Source: JAJKIV01 sp036741775 (GTDB taxonomy: Bacteria > Gemmatimonadota > Gemmatimonadetes > Gemmatimonadales > Gemmatimonadaceae). From it: a stretch of DNA of 64,000 nucleotides. The position numbers were made by a program, and so were the translations under genes. The notes beneath the pieces are model-generated. The model made no database searches and was not told the DNA's origin. It was given only the letters and a program-made list of their open reading frames with translations. Of the stretch, positions 26,827-34,952 are shown piece after piece. The stretch covers positions 1 through 64,000 of the forward strand of contig DAINRQ010000027.1 in assembly GCA_036741775.1 (NCBI GenBank), read 5' to 3'. Every line of letters begins with the position of its first letter. The first letter of the stretch is position 1.

Positions 26827-26875
26827 CAGCTATCAGTCACCAGCTATCAGCTATCAGCTATCAGCTATCAGTTAC
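26827..26875. repeat. CAGCTAT heptamer array, seven units
   Basis: Seven consecutive 7-bp units, of which five are perfect CAGCTAT and two are variants (CAGTCAC, CAGTTAC). They lie 60 bases upstream of the beta-glucan synthase start. Confidence 0.9.
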
Positions 26876-26932
26876 GGCGGAGACCGCACCGGCGGCTCGA
26901 AAGGCGGCGAGCGGCGTGAGGCTCCGTTCACG

Positions 26933-26971
26933 GCGGCGTGACCTGGCGGCGTGACCTGACGGCGTGACCTG
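26933..26971. repeat. Triple 13-bp tandem repeat
   Basis: Three tandem copies of GCGGCGTGACCTG (the third starts AC). They lie in the 261-base gap between the beta-glucan synthase and the membrane-protein gene; nothing else is seen in this gap. The spaced TGACC words could be a regulator-binding array, but this is untested. Confidence 0.7.
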
Positions 26972-27028
26972 ATGAACGGCCACGACGACTGTTAGGCGTC
27001 TCGGCGATCCACCCTGAGGGTGGAGAGG

Positions 27029-27733
27029 TCACGCCGTACGAAGCTGACTCGTTGCGGTGACCGGGCGAGAGCGTGTGTTGAGGCGATAGCCGATGTAGAT
27101 GAAAAGCAAGCCGAGCAATTCGGTCACGTAGAGGACTTCGGTGTGACCGAACCGGGTGAAGGCGCCGCCAACGCCCGGCAGGATTCCGCCTACCGCGATG
27201 TACACGTTACCGACGAAGCGATGATAGGTCTCGGCGCTTCGGCGGTAGCGAAGCGCGGAAACGATCGCCCCTCCCACGAGAAACACCACCGCATACAGAT
27301 TGATGAGCGGACTGAACAGTCGCACCCATTGCCACCCGAGAACCGCGCCACTCAACCTGAACGGTTCGACGAGTGAGTGGTCGATGGGCGACGCCAGCAC
27401 ACACGCCGCGGCGATGAGCACTACCGAGCCCAGCAGCACAGTCAGCCTGTCCGCGGTTCGCCGTCCGAGGTGGAGGTACACCGACCCCTGCGCGAGCGGC
27501 GCCCCGCCAAGCAGGGCGCCCGTGATATACCAGGCGCGGAATACGGGCTCGCTCCACCCCATGAGCGTGGTTGCCGACTCTGTGATCGTGCCGGCGCCGT
27601 ACGTCAACATTCCGATGCCCCACCAGAGGAGGTGCGGCGAGCGCCGATCCATCCACCTCGCCAGCACAACACCCGCGAACGCGAGCGATACGATGGTCGT
27701 GATGATCGGGACGAAGTGAACGGCGCTCCGCAT
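27029..27733 (-). CDS. Seven-helix-like integral membrane protein, unknown function
   Basis: A 234-residue protein that is almost entirely membrane helices: residues 5-25, 34-56, 65-82, 95-117, 134-160, 172-190 and 197-218 by hydrophobicity. Short basic loops lie inside and the tail is polar (NTRSRPVTATSQLRTA). I do not recognise a named family. It begins 9 bases after the stop of the TonB-dependent receptor on the same strand, so the pair is an operon. A role linked to the receptor's substrate is plausible but not shown. Confidence 0.7.
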   Translation of the reverse strand: MRSAVHFVPIITTIVSLAFAGVVLARWMDRRSPHLLWWGIGMLTYGAGTITESATTLMGWSEPVFRAWYITGALLGGAPLAQGSVYLHLGRRTADRLTVLLGSVVLIAAACVLASPIDHSLVEPFRLSGAVLGWQWVRLFSPLINLYAVVFLVGGAIVSALRYRRSAETYHRFVGNVYIAVGGILPGVGGAFTRFGHTEVLYVTELLGLLFIYIGYRLNTRSRPVTATSQLRTA

Positions 27734-27742
27734 CGGCGGGCC

Positions 27743-30025
27743 CTAAAACTCCACGATGAGTGACGTGCTCACGCTGCGTCGCGGCTCGGGGCGGAAGAAC
27801 GACGCGTTGGCGGCCTCCGCGTACAGCTCGTTCGTGAGATTGTCCACCGCGACGACGAGCCACGTACGGTTGCGGCCGCGCTCGAGCACCGTCGCTCGAC
27901 CGCGCAGCCCGTGGACCGTGAACGACGGCAGCGTGGCGCCGATCGGGCTGTCGCCGACGATGAAGTCCTTGCGCTCGCCGTTGTGGCGCAGCGTGTAGCC
28001 GAAGGCCACGCGGTCGCCTAACGGGCGCCAGTCGGCGCTGAAGCCGAACTTCGACGAATACGTGTCGCCCACGGGACTGTTCGGATCCGTGACGTTCTTC
28101 GAGTCGAGGCGCGTGAAGCTTGCCGCGAGGTCGATGGTTTCGAGCGCACGGGCTCCCGCGGCCAGCTCATAGCCGGTAAAGCGCAGCCGGTCCACGTTCA
28201 CGTTCCGGAACGCGGGGAGTCGGCCAACCGAGTCGCCCGTGGCTTCGATCGCGATGCCGTCACGCACATCATTGCGGAAGACGAACGCCTCGGCGTACAC
28301 GATGCCGCGGCGCCATCGCGCGCCGACATCGACGTTCACGCTCGTCTCGGGGTCGAGATCGAGGTTTCGGCGCTGGTATCCCGCGCCCTCGGGCGTCGGC
28401 CCGTCGAAGAACCGCTCGACGAGATTCGGCGAGCGGAACCCACGTCCCACGCTCGCGATGAAGTTCAGCCCCGGGGCAGCCCGCACGAGCGCGTTGGCGG
28501 TTCCGACGACGGTGCGCTCGCGACTTTCGAACTCGGGCTCACTCAGTCCAGCCGTTTCGCGCGTCTTCGCGAGCAGGTCCTGCACGCGCCCACCAACGAT
28601 CAAGGACACGCGATCGTGCACGCGCAGGTCACCCTGAGCGAACAGTCCCGCGCTCCGGAACGAGGCGTTCGGGATCTGCGGCCGCGTACTGATCTCGGTC
28701 TGCGGCGGCCCGAACCCGGTCACCACGGTGCGGCTCGAGTCCGTGTTATCCGAGCGGTCGCGGAACGCGTCGGCGCCATACGTGAAGAGATGCCGTCCCG
28801 CGACCACCTTCGTCGCTTCGGCGCGGACCCCGATCGTCCGCATGTCCGTCCAGTTCCGCTGCTCCGACGTCACGCCGGCCGTCGGGGGCAGGCCGCCGCC
28901 GAACGGGATGAAGACGTCGAGGTGCAGGTCACGCGTGTTGTCCTGGAGGTACGTCGTCACCTCGACGCGGTCGGCAACCGGCGAGCCGAGGGCCAGCGCC
29001 CGCCAACCTAACGAGTACCGCTGAACCTCCTGCGCCGGGTACGTGATCTGGATCGTCGGGTCCCCCGCCGCGCCGAGATCATCGTTGGCCACGTACCCGA
29101 ACCCGGCGTTCTGCGCTTCATACCGTTCGGCGCGCGCGAAAATCGTCTGGCTTCGAGCGAGGTCCCAGCCAGCCAGGAGGTTGTAGGAGAAGTCGCGAAC
29201 ACCCGTATCCAGCACCTTCACATCGTTCGCGAGCGTGATGTCACCGAAGGTGCCCGACGGGGCTTCGTACGGATCGGTTTCCCGATACGCGCCGGTCGCG
29301 CGGAACGCGAACCGCCCGAACCGCCCCTGCACGCCGCCACTCGGCGTCTGCTGCTTGTCGGCAGTCGAGTAGCGGAACCCGGCCCACCCGCGGAGTCCTT
29401 CGCTGCCTGACGAAGGAAGGCCGCTCGTAATGATGTTCACCACGCCGCCGATCGCATCAGTTCCGTAGAGCACGGACGCCGGACCGCGCACGACCTCGAC
29501 GCGGTCGATCCCACCGACACCGGCGAGCGCTGGTAGTTCGCCGAAGTCCTGCTGGCGCCGCGAGTTGTTGAGTCTGAGCCCGTCCTCGAGCAGCAGAATC
29601 CGCTGTCCGCCGAGGCCGCGAATCGTCGGGCGGATCTGATTCGTTCCGACGCCGGACACGTCGAGTCCTGGCAGCTCGCGAAACGCGTCAACCGGTGTGT
29701 TCACCAGTCGCTCGCGCATCGCCGCCGAATCGACCACAGAAACAGGCCTCGGCGAGTCGAACACGTCCGTGGCGGTTCGCGTGGCGGTAATGGTGACCTG
29801 GCGGAGCGGGGTCGCCCTCCGCGCGGAGTCGGCGCGCGTGGTATCACGCCGGACCAGCGAATCCCGCGGGTTCTGCGCGACCACTTCGCCCCCCACGAGG
29901 AGGGATGCGAGGGCAATCGATACCGCCAGGGCGGCGCGCGGCGGCGAACATAGCAGGCTCGCGCGTAATACAGTCGGACTCATCCGTGAGCCCGCAACGC
30001 GCAGAACCGACACTTCATACTCCAT
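27743..30025 (-). CDS. TonB-dependent outer-membrane receptor
   Basis: A 760-residue receptor. A signal peptide ends near EVVAQ, and a Ser/Arg/Asp-rich linker follows. The plug domain contains QVTITATRTATDVFDSPRPVSVVD, LPGLDVSGVGTNQIRPTIRGLGGQRILLLEDG and VEVVRGPASVLYGTDAIGGVVNI. A 22-strand-type barrel with ARAAPGLNFIASVGRGFRSPNLVERFF leads to a terminal aromatic (LIVEF). Such receptors import metal chelates, vitamins or sugars using the proton-motive force through TonB. No cobalamin or iron riboswitch is evident upstream, so the ligand is open. ATG at 30025 has GGAG eight bases upstream; an internal Met at 29983 would give a shorter signal peptide. It is followed 9 bases later by a polytopic membrane protein. 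Confidence 0.9.
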   Translation of the reverse strand: MEYEVSVLRVAGSRMSPTVLRASLLCSPPRAALAVSIALASLLVGGEVVAQNPRDSLVRRDTTRADSARRATPLRQVTITATRTATDVFDSPRPVSVVDSAAMRERLVNTPVDAFRELPGLDVSGVGTNQIRPTIRGLGGQRILLLEDGLRLNNSRRQQDFGELPALAGVGGIDRVEVVRGPASVLYGTDAIGGVVNIITSGLPSSGSEGLRGWAGFRYSTADKQQTPSGGVQGRFGRFAFRATGAYRETDPYEAPSGTFGDITLANDVKVLDTGVRDFSYNLLAGWDLARSQTIFARAERYEAQNAGFGYVANDDLGAAGDPTIQITYPAQEVQRYSLGWRALALGSPVADRVEVTTYLQDNTRDLHLDVFIPFGGGLPPTAGVTSEQRNWTDMRTIGVRAEATKVVAGRHLFTYGADAFRDRSDNTDSSRTVVTGFGPPQTEISTRPQIPNASFRSAGLFAQGDLRVHDRVSLIVGGRVQDLLAKTRETAGLSEPEFESRERTVVGTANALVRAAPGLNFIASVGRGFRSPNLVERFFDGPTPEGAGYQRRNLDLDPETSVNVDVGARWRRGIVYAEAFVFRNDVRDGIAIEATGDSVGRLPAFRNVNVDRLRFTGYELAAGARALETIDLAASFTRLDSKNVTDPNSPVGDTYSSKFGFSADWRPLGDRVAFGYTLRHNGERKDFIVGDSPIGATLPSFTVHGLRGRATVLERGRNRTWLVVAVDNLTNELYAEAANASFFRPEPRRSVSTSLIVEF

Positions 30026-30173
30026 TTTCTGGGCTCCCGAAAAACCGAATCAGGATCGCTCGCCGAAGGCGTTTCCGACTGGTCACGAAGCCCGCGGAAC
30101 ACCCCCAACGTGTTGGCGCTACTACCTTACGCGAGCCGGGCAGTCGCCGACATTCGGCACGCTACGGAGGGTT

Positions 30174-30195
30174 CGGTCCGTACATTTACGGACCG
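30174..30195. promoter_or_regulatory. Perfect dyad in the TonB receptor / sensor kinase divergent gap
   Basis: CGGTCCGTA and its exact complement TACGGACCG flank a CATT loop. The dyad lies about 120 bases before the kinase start (30314) and about 150 before the receptor start (30025). It could be an operator shared by the two divergent genes. Confidence 0.45.
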
Positions 30196-30313
30196 GCGAC
30201 ACCACGGCCGGACTCTTGCGCGCGTCGCCCACGCACGGAAATGCGACTATCGATCGGTAGTCGATTCGCTTGCGATAGGTCTGGCTATCAAGCGTTCTTT
30301 GACGTCTTTACCA

Positions 30314-32428
30314 ATGCCGTCCCCCGTCGACCCGCCTCGGGCCTTGCACGACCCTGTCCGGCCCAGTGACGAGGGTCATCGCACGACCTCTGGTGCCGAG
30401 AGCCTCGCGCGCGAGCTCGCCGAGCGGAGCCCGTCTCGGCTCGCGGCAGCACTGCGGATTACCGAGTCGGTTATCCGCGAGCCCACGCTGCACGCAGCGC
30501 TGGACGCGCTCGTCGCGGGCATCCAGCGATCGCTCGACGCGGACGTCGTTTCGCTTCTCCTCGTCGAGGAGAGCGACAACGGCCCGGTGCTCGTCGTGCA
30601 GGCCTCGCGAGGGAGCACCGCGGGCGCCGTAGCACCCAGGCATGTTCAGATCGGGCGCGGTGTCATTGGACGCATCGCCGCGCGTCGGGAGACCGTCGCC
30701 ATCTCGGACTTCACGACGGTGGATGACGTATCGACCGCTCTCGCCTCCGAGCAGATCGCGTCGTTTCTCGGCGTCCCCGTAACGGACCAGGGGCGTCTCG
30801 TTGGTGTCGTGTACGCCGCGTCGCGAACGCCTCGTCGCTTCTCGGACGACGAACGGTACCTGCTCGAGCTCGTGGCGGCGGGGGCCGGGCCGGCCGTGGC
30901 GCGCGCCCGAATGGCGGACGCCCTTCAGGTCTATCGGCGCCAACTCGAAGCCCAGACCGGCGAGCTCGAAGCGACAGCCGGAGAGCTCGAGCTCACTGTG
31001 CAGGCGCTCCGTCGCGCGAACGCCGAGCTTGCGGCCACGGCGGAATCTGCCCGCGCCGCCCAATTCGCTGCCGAGGCTGCGAACCGGGCGAAGTCGGCGT
31101 TCCTCGCGACGATGTCGCACGAGCTGCGCACGCCACTCAACGCCATCCTCGGTTACGTGTCGTTGTTGCTCGACGGGCTTGCGGGTCCGCTCGAGCCGGC
31201 GCAGCGCGACTTCGTCGAGCGCACGCGATCCAGTGGGCGGCACCTTCTGGGGCTGATCGAGGAGGTTCTCGACATCGCCAAGGTCGAGGCCGGTCAGATG
31301 CGGGTGGAGGTGGGCCCGGTCAGCTCGGGACGGGTGGTGAGCGCCGCCGTCGCCCTGGTCCGCCCGCAGGCTGCCAACGCCGGCGTCGCCATCGACGCGA
31401 GCGGGTGCTCCGACACGCTCGGAGAGCTCGCGGGCGACGAGCGACGCGTGCGCCAGATCCTGCTGAACCTGCTCGCGAACGCCGTGAAGTTCACGCGGCC
31501 GGGTGGCGGGATCTCGCTTCGGTGCGAGCGGTTCGAGGGCAAGTCGCCGTTCGCGCCCGCACGGCTCGGTTCCTGGCACTGCATCTCGGTAAGGGACACG
31601 GGCATAGGCATCGAGCCCGAGAATCTCGAGACCATCTTCGAGCCGTTCGTCCAGCTCGATGCGAGTCACACACGCGCGCGCGGGGGGACGGGACTCGGGC
31701 TTGCGATCAGTCGGCGGTTCGCGCGGCTCATGGGGGGCGACATCTCGGTGGCGAGCCGCGTCGGTCAGGGCACGACGTTCACGCTCTGGCTGCCCGCGTG
31801 GGAACGCGATCGGCCGGCGACGGCGCAGCTTCAACCGACTCCCGACCTCGAGCGCCTGGTGCCGCGCGCGCAGCTCGCGACGGCGCGCGTCGCGGGCACG
31901 CGTGCCGGGCGTGTCGCGTTAGGCGAGCTGCTCGTGGCGACCGCGCCGGACATCGTCGCGTCCATCGTGGAGCACCTTCGTAGCGACCCGCAGATCCCGC
32001 GCGCTCGGCAGGTGACGCGCGCCGAGCTCGAGGATCACATCGCGACCTACCTGAGCGACATCGGCCAGATGTTCGCGATCATTGACGAGCGCGGCGCGAG
32101 CCGGCTCCCGCTGATCGTGGACGGCACGGCGATCCAACACCTCATCGCGGAACGCCACGGGGCGCAACGCCGTCGCCTGGGGTGGACGGAAGAGGAGGTG
32201 CGGCGCGAGCACCGGGTGCTCGTTGCCGAAGTCGAGCGCGTGGTGATGGACGCCTCCATGCTCACCGGGTCACCGCCCAGTGATACGATCGCGTTGCTGC
32301 GCGTGATCCTCGAGGAGGCCGAGGAGATCAGTATTCGCGGCTATCGCGACGTGGATCGGCGCGTGGAGCGACGATTCCCCTGGAGCCTCATCGACGGGAA
32401 GACGCCGGGCGAACGTCCGCCGGATTGA
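30314..32428 (+). CDS. GAF sensor histidine kinase with C-terminal RsbRD-like domain
   Basis: A 704-residue soluble kinase. A GAF domain lies about 57-192 and a coiled coil about 197-262. HisKA carries His269 in FLATMSHELRTPLNAILGY. HATPase_c lies about 362-487 with LLNLLANAVKFT, VRDTGIGIEPE and GGTGLGLAIS. After a linker, residues about 532-704 form a helical domain (GELLVATAPDIVASIVEHLR ... WTEEEVRREHRVLVAEVERV). It resembles the RsbRD-type domain at the N-terminus of the kinase at 747-1958. A domain placed after the ATPase is unusual. ATG 30314 is chosen; the open frame back to 30110 crosses the regulatory dyad. The neighbouring response regulator is on the opposite strand and already paired with another kinase. 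Confidence 0.85.
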   Translation: MPSPVDPPRALHDPVRPSDEGHRTTSGAESLARELAERSPSRLAAALRITESVIREPTLHAALDALVAGIQRSLDADVVSLLLVEESDNGPVLVVQASRGSTAGAVAPRHVQIGRGVIGRIAARRETVAISDFTTVDDVSTALASEQIASFLGVPVTDQGRLVGVVYAASRTPRRFSDDERYLLELVAAGAGPAVARARMADALQVYRRQLEAQTGELEATAGELELTVQALRRANAELAATAESARAAQFAAEAANRAKSAFLATMSHELRTPLNAILGYVSLLLDGLAGPLEPAQRDFVERTRSSGRHLLGLIEEVLDIAKVEAGQMRVEVGPVSSGRVVSAAVALVRPQAANAGVAIDASGCSDTLGELAGDERRVRQILLNLLANAVKFTRPGGGISLRCERFEGKSPFAPARLGSWHCISVRDTGIGIEPENLETIFEPFVQLDASHTRARGGTGLGLAISRRFARLMGGDISVASRVGQGTTFTLWLPAWERDRPATAQLQPTPDLERLVPRAQLATARVAGTRAGRVALGELLVATAPDIVASIVEHLRSDPQIPRARQVTRAELEDHIATYLSDIGQMFAIIDERGASRLPLIVDGTAIQHLIAERHGAQRRRLGWTEEEVRREHRVLVAEVERVVMDASMLTGSPPSDTIALLRVILEEAEEISIRGYRDVDRRVERRFPWSLIDGKTPGERPPD

Positions 32429-32435
32429 CCGCGCG

Positions 32436-33131
32436 TCACGACGCGACGAGCCCCTCCTCGACGGCAAGCCGCGTCAGCCCGGCGACGTTGTGAATGTCGA
32501 GCTTGCGCATGAGGCTCTCGCGGTGCGTCTCCACCGTGCGCGGGCTGATGCCGAAGCGGGCCGCGATCTCCTTGTTCGTCTCGCCGTTCGCGATTCCTTC
32601 GAGCACGTCGCGCTCGCGCGCGGTGAGCAGGGAAAGCTTCGACGCGCGCGTGTGCCGGTCCGACTCCACCCGCAGCGCATCGCTCAACCGCGTTGCCATG
32701 GCGGGACTGAACACGGACTCGCCGCGATCGACGGCCCGCACCGCTTCACGAAGCTCGGCGGGTGATGAGTCCTTGCGCAGGTAGCCGTGCGCGCCGGCGC
32801 GAACGCTCTGCAACACGTACTCCGCTTCGTCGTGGACGCTGAGGATGAGCACGCGCGCCTCGGGCGCCGCGCGCCGGAGGTCGCCGATCACCTCGAGGCC
32901 TCCACCATCGGGCATCGACACGTCGAGCAACACCACGTCGGGCTCGCATTCGGCGGCCAGCCTGACGGCTTCGGCCCCGCCACCGGCCTCGCCTGCGATG
33001 TCGAACCCGTGCGTGGTGGCGAGAACGTTTCGTATGCCTTCGCGAACCACCGCATGGTCGTCGGCGACCAGGACGCGGATTCGCGGTTCCTTGGTCGGTG
33101 CGTTCGCCGTATCCACCGTGTTCGCCGTCAT
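32436..33131 (-). CDS. NarL/FixJ-type response regulator
   Basis: A 231-residue regulator. The receiver domain (18-135) has the acidic pair Asp24-Asp25, phospho-acceptor Asp70 in DVVLLDVSMP, Ser in LILSVHD and Lys in GYLRKDSS. The LuxR-type helix-turn-helix (about 165-225) reads LTARERDVLEGIANGETNKEIAARFGISPRTVETHRESLMRKL. It overlaps the kinase gene upstream by 4 bases (ATGA at 33128-33131), so the two are translated together and form a two-component pair. Target genes are not apparent; the DUF485/symporter pair just upstream on the same strand is one candidate. Confidence 0.93.
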   Translation of the reverse strand: MTANTVDTANAPTKEPRIRVLVADDHAVVREGIRNVLATTHGFDIAGEAGGGAEAVRLAAECEPDVVLLDVSMPDGGGLEVIGDLRRAAPEARVLILSVHDEAEYVLQSVRAGAHGYLRKDSSPAELREAVRAVDRGESVFSPAMATRLSDALRVESDRHTRASKLSLLTARERDVLEGIANGETNKEIAARFGISPRTVETHRESLMRKLDIHNVAGLTRLAVEEGLVAS

Positions 33132-34936
33132 ACGACAACCTTATCGAGGGGCAACCTGACCGTCAGGCGGGCACCACCCGGGGCCGCATCGGCGATCGCC
33201 ATCGTGCCGCCTAACGCGCCGAGCCGCTCGGCCATGCCCGCGAGGCCGAGACCGGAGTCGAGTCCTGTCGAACGATGCGCCGTACCGGTCGTTCCGGCCA
33301 GTCCGCGGCCGTCATCCCGGACCTCGAGGTGGAGCGCGTTGCCGTGGCGGGCGAGGCCGACGAAAACGGACGTGGCCCCGGAGTGGCGCGCGACGTTCGA
33401 TAACGCCTCCTGGAGTGCACGGAAGAGCGCGAGCTCGGCGTCCTGGGAGAGCGGGGGCAGCGTCCTCGGCGCGTCGAACGACGTCGCGAGCCCGGTCCGC
33501 TCGCCAAACCCGCTCACGAGCGCGCGTAACGCCGGCAGGAGCCCCAGTTCGTCGAGTAGCGGCGGACGCAGATCCCGCGTGACGTTGCGGATGCTACGCA
33601 TCCCTGCGTCGACGAGCTCGAGCACACGGTCCATCCGCGGTGCAAGCTCCGGGTCCACGGACTCGCGAAGGACACCGAGCTGCAGCTTCACGGCGGCGAA
33701 TGCCTGCGCCGTTTCGTCGTGCAGCTCGAGCGAGATGCGCCGGCGCTCCTCCTCGTGCTGGCGAACCATGCGCGCGGACAACTGTTCGAGCTGACGGGTC
33801 CGCGTCGCGAGGCGATTCGTCAGGTCGGCCCGCTCGAGCGCCGCGCCGACCTGTCGGCCGAGCGTTCGCAGGAACTCATCGCCGAGCGCGGTGAACGGGT
33901 CGCCCTCGTCGCCCACGATGACGAGCGCGCCGACGTGCCCGGTGCCGCGGATGACCGGCAGCACCGCGACGTACGCGTACGTGCGCTCACCTCGGGCGAA
34001 CGGGTCAGGCCAATCGCGCGCGACCGCGGGTCCGCCGGTCGACTTCGCCTCGAGCATGGGGCCCCACGCGGGGCCAGTCGCAGCGTGTCCGGCCCACGCC
34101 TCGCACGCGCCCGCGCCGCGGACGAACGTCGCCACATCGTTAGGCGCCGGGCCATCGGCACGCCCGCCTGGGTCCGTCCGCAGCGCCAGCGCGCTGCCGC
34201 GCACCCCGCCGAGCGCGAGCGGGCGCGCGAGGAGCGAGTCGATGACGTCGCCCGCGGTCGCACGTCCCTGTTCGCCGCCCACCCCCTGCAGGTCCCCGGA
34301 GAGTGCGGAGAGCGTCGCGAGTCCGCGTCGCAGGTCTTCCACGACGAGCAGGAGGATCCCCGCGGCAAGCGCGAGAATGAAGCCGATGTCGAGGTAGTAG
34401 CCCCAGGGATTCCACGCGCCACGCGCGCGCAGAAACGGATAGTCGAGATGGTGCAGCCCCCAGAGAACGAGGACCCCCGCGATGACGCCCGCGGCGCGCG
34501 ACGCGACCCGCCGGTGGTAGCGCCAGAACACCCATCCCGTCCAGAGCGTGGCCCCGCTGAGAAAGAGCACCGCCGGCCACGCCGCGAGCAGGAAGCTCTC
34601 GAGCCGGTAGATCGCGACGTACGACCAGAGCGGCGGGAACAAAAGGAGTACCGTGTACCACGGCCGCCACACGAACTGCTGCGAGAACGCGAGCGCGGCA
34701 CCGAGCAACGCGAGGGCAGTCCAGCCCGTGAGCACCTGATGCACGTACAGCCAGGACTCGGCCGCCGTGGTGAGGAACCCGCCAATGGCGCCGATGCGAA
34801 GGAGATAGAGCGTCCACGCCACGGCCCACCAGAGGAAATAGCGCTTGCGGAACTGCGAGTAGAGCAAGCCGCAGAGCAGCGCGATGCCAAGCGTGATGAC
34901 CGCCTGCAGAATGGCAGCGTTGAGCTCGGAGAGCAT
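33128..34936 (-). CDS. Membrane sensor histidine kinase, HisKA_3 type
   Basis: A 602-residue kinase. The first 200 residues contain six to seven membrane helices (from ILQAVITLGIALLCGLLY to IGFILALAAGILLLVVE). A GAF-like region follows, about 225-370 (YAYVAVLPVIRGTGHVGALVIVGDEG). The HisKA_3 helix has the phosphorylated His406 in RRRISLELHDETAQAFA, and an NarX/DesK-type ATPase ends the protein (QEALSNVARHSGA, VRDDGRGLAG, GLGLAGMAERL). It overlaps the response regulator by ATGA. It begins 16 bases after the stop of the sodium/solute symporter gene, so kinase, regulator and transporter may be one transcript and the kinase may sense the transporter's substrate. Confidence 0.92.
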   Translation of the reverse strand: MLSELNAAILQAVITLGIALLCGLLYSQFRKRYFLWWAVAWTLYLLRIGAIGGFLTTAAESWLYVHQVLTGWTALALLGAALAFSQQFVWRPWYTVLLLFPPLWSYVAIYRLESFLLAAWPAVLFLSGATLWTGWVFWRYHRRVASRAAGVIAGVLVLWGLHHLDYPFLRARGAWNPWGYYLDIGFILALAAGILLLVVEDLRRGLATLSALSGDLQGVGGEQGRATAGDVIDSLLARPLALGGVRGSALALRTDPGGRADGPAPNDVATFVRGAGACEAWAGHAATGPAWGPMLEAKSTGGPAVARDWPDPFARGERTYAYVAVLPVIRGTGHVGALVIVGDEGDPFTALGDEFLRTLGRQVGAALERADLTNRLATRTRQLEQLSARMVRQHEEERRRISLELHDETAQAFAAVKLQLGVLRESVDPELAPRMDRVLELVDAGMRSIRNVTRDLRPPLLDELGLLPALRALVSGFGERTGLATSFDAPRTLPPLSQDAELALFRALQEALSNVARHSGATSVFVGLARHGNALHLEVRDDGRGLAGTTGTAHRSTGLDSGLGLAGMAERLGALGGTMAIADAAPGGARLTVRLPLDKVVV

Positions 34937-34952
34937 AGCAAGCAGCTATCAG

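Noticed and set aside
30026..30313. Cobalamin riboswitch before the TonB receptor
   Set aside because: No B12-box or related conserved core could be read on the receptor strand.
30308..31834. 508-codon open frame opposite the GAF kinase
   Set aside because: Antisense shadow of the kinase gene; no domain.
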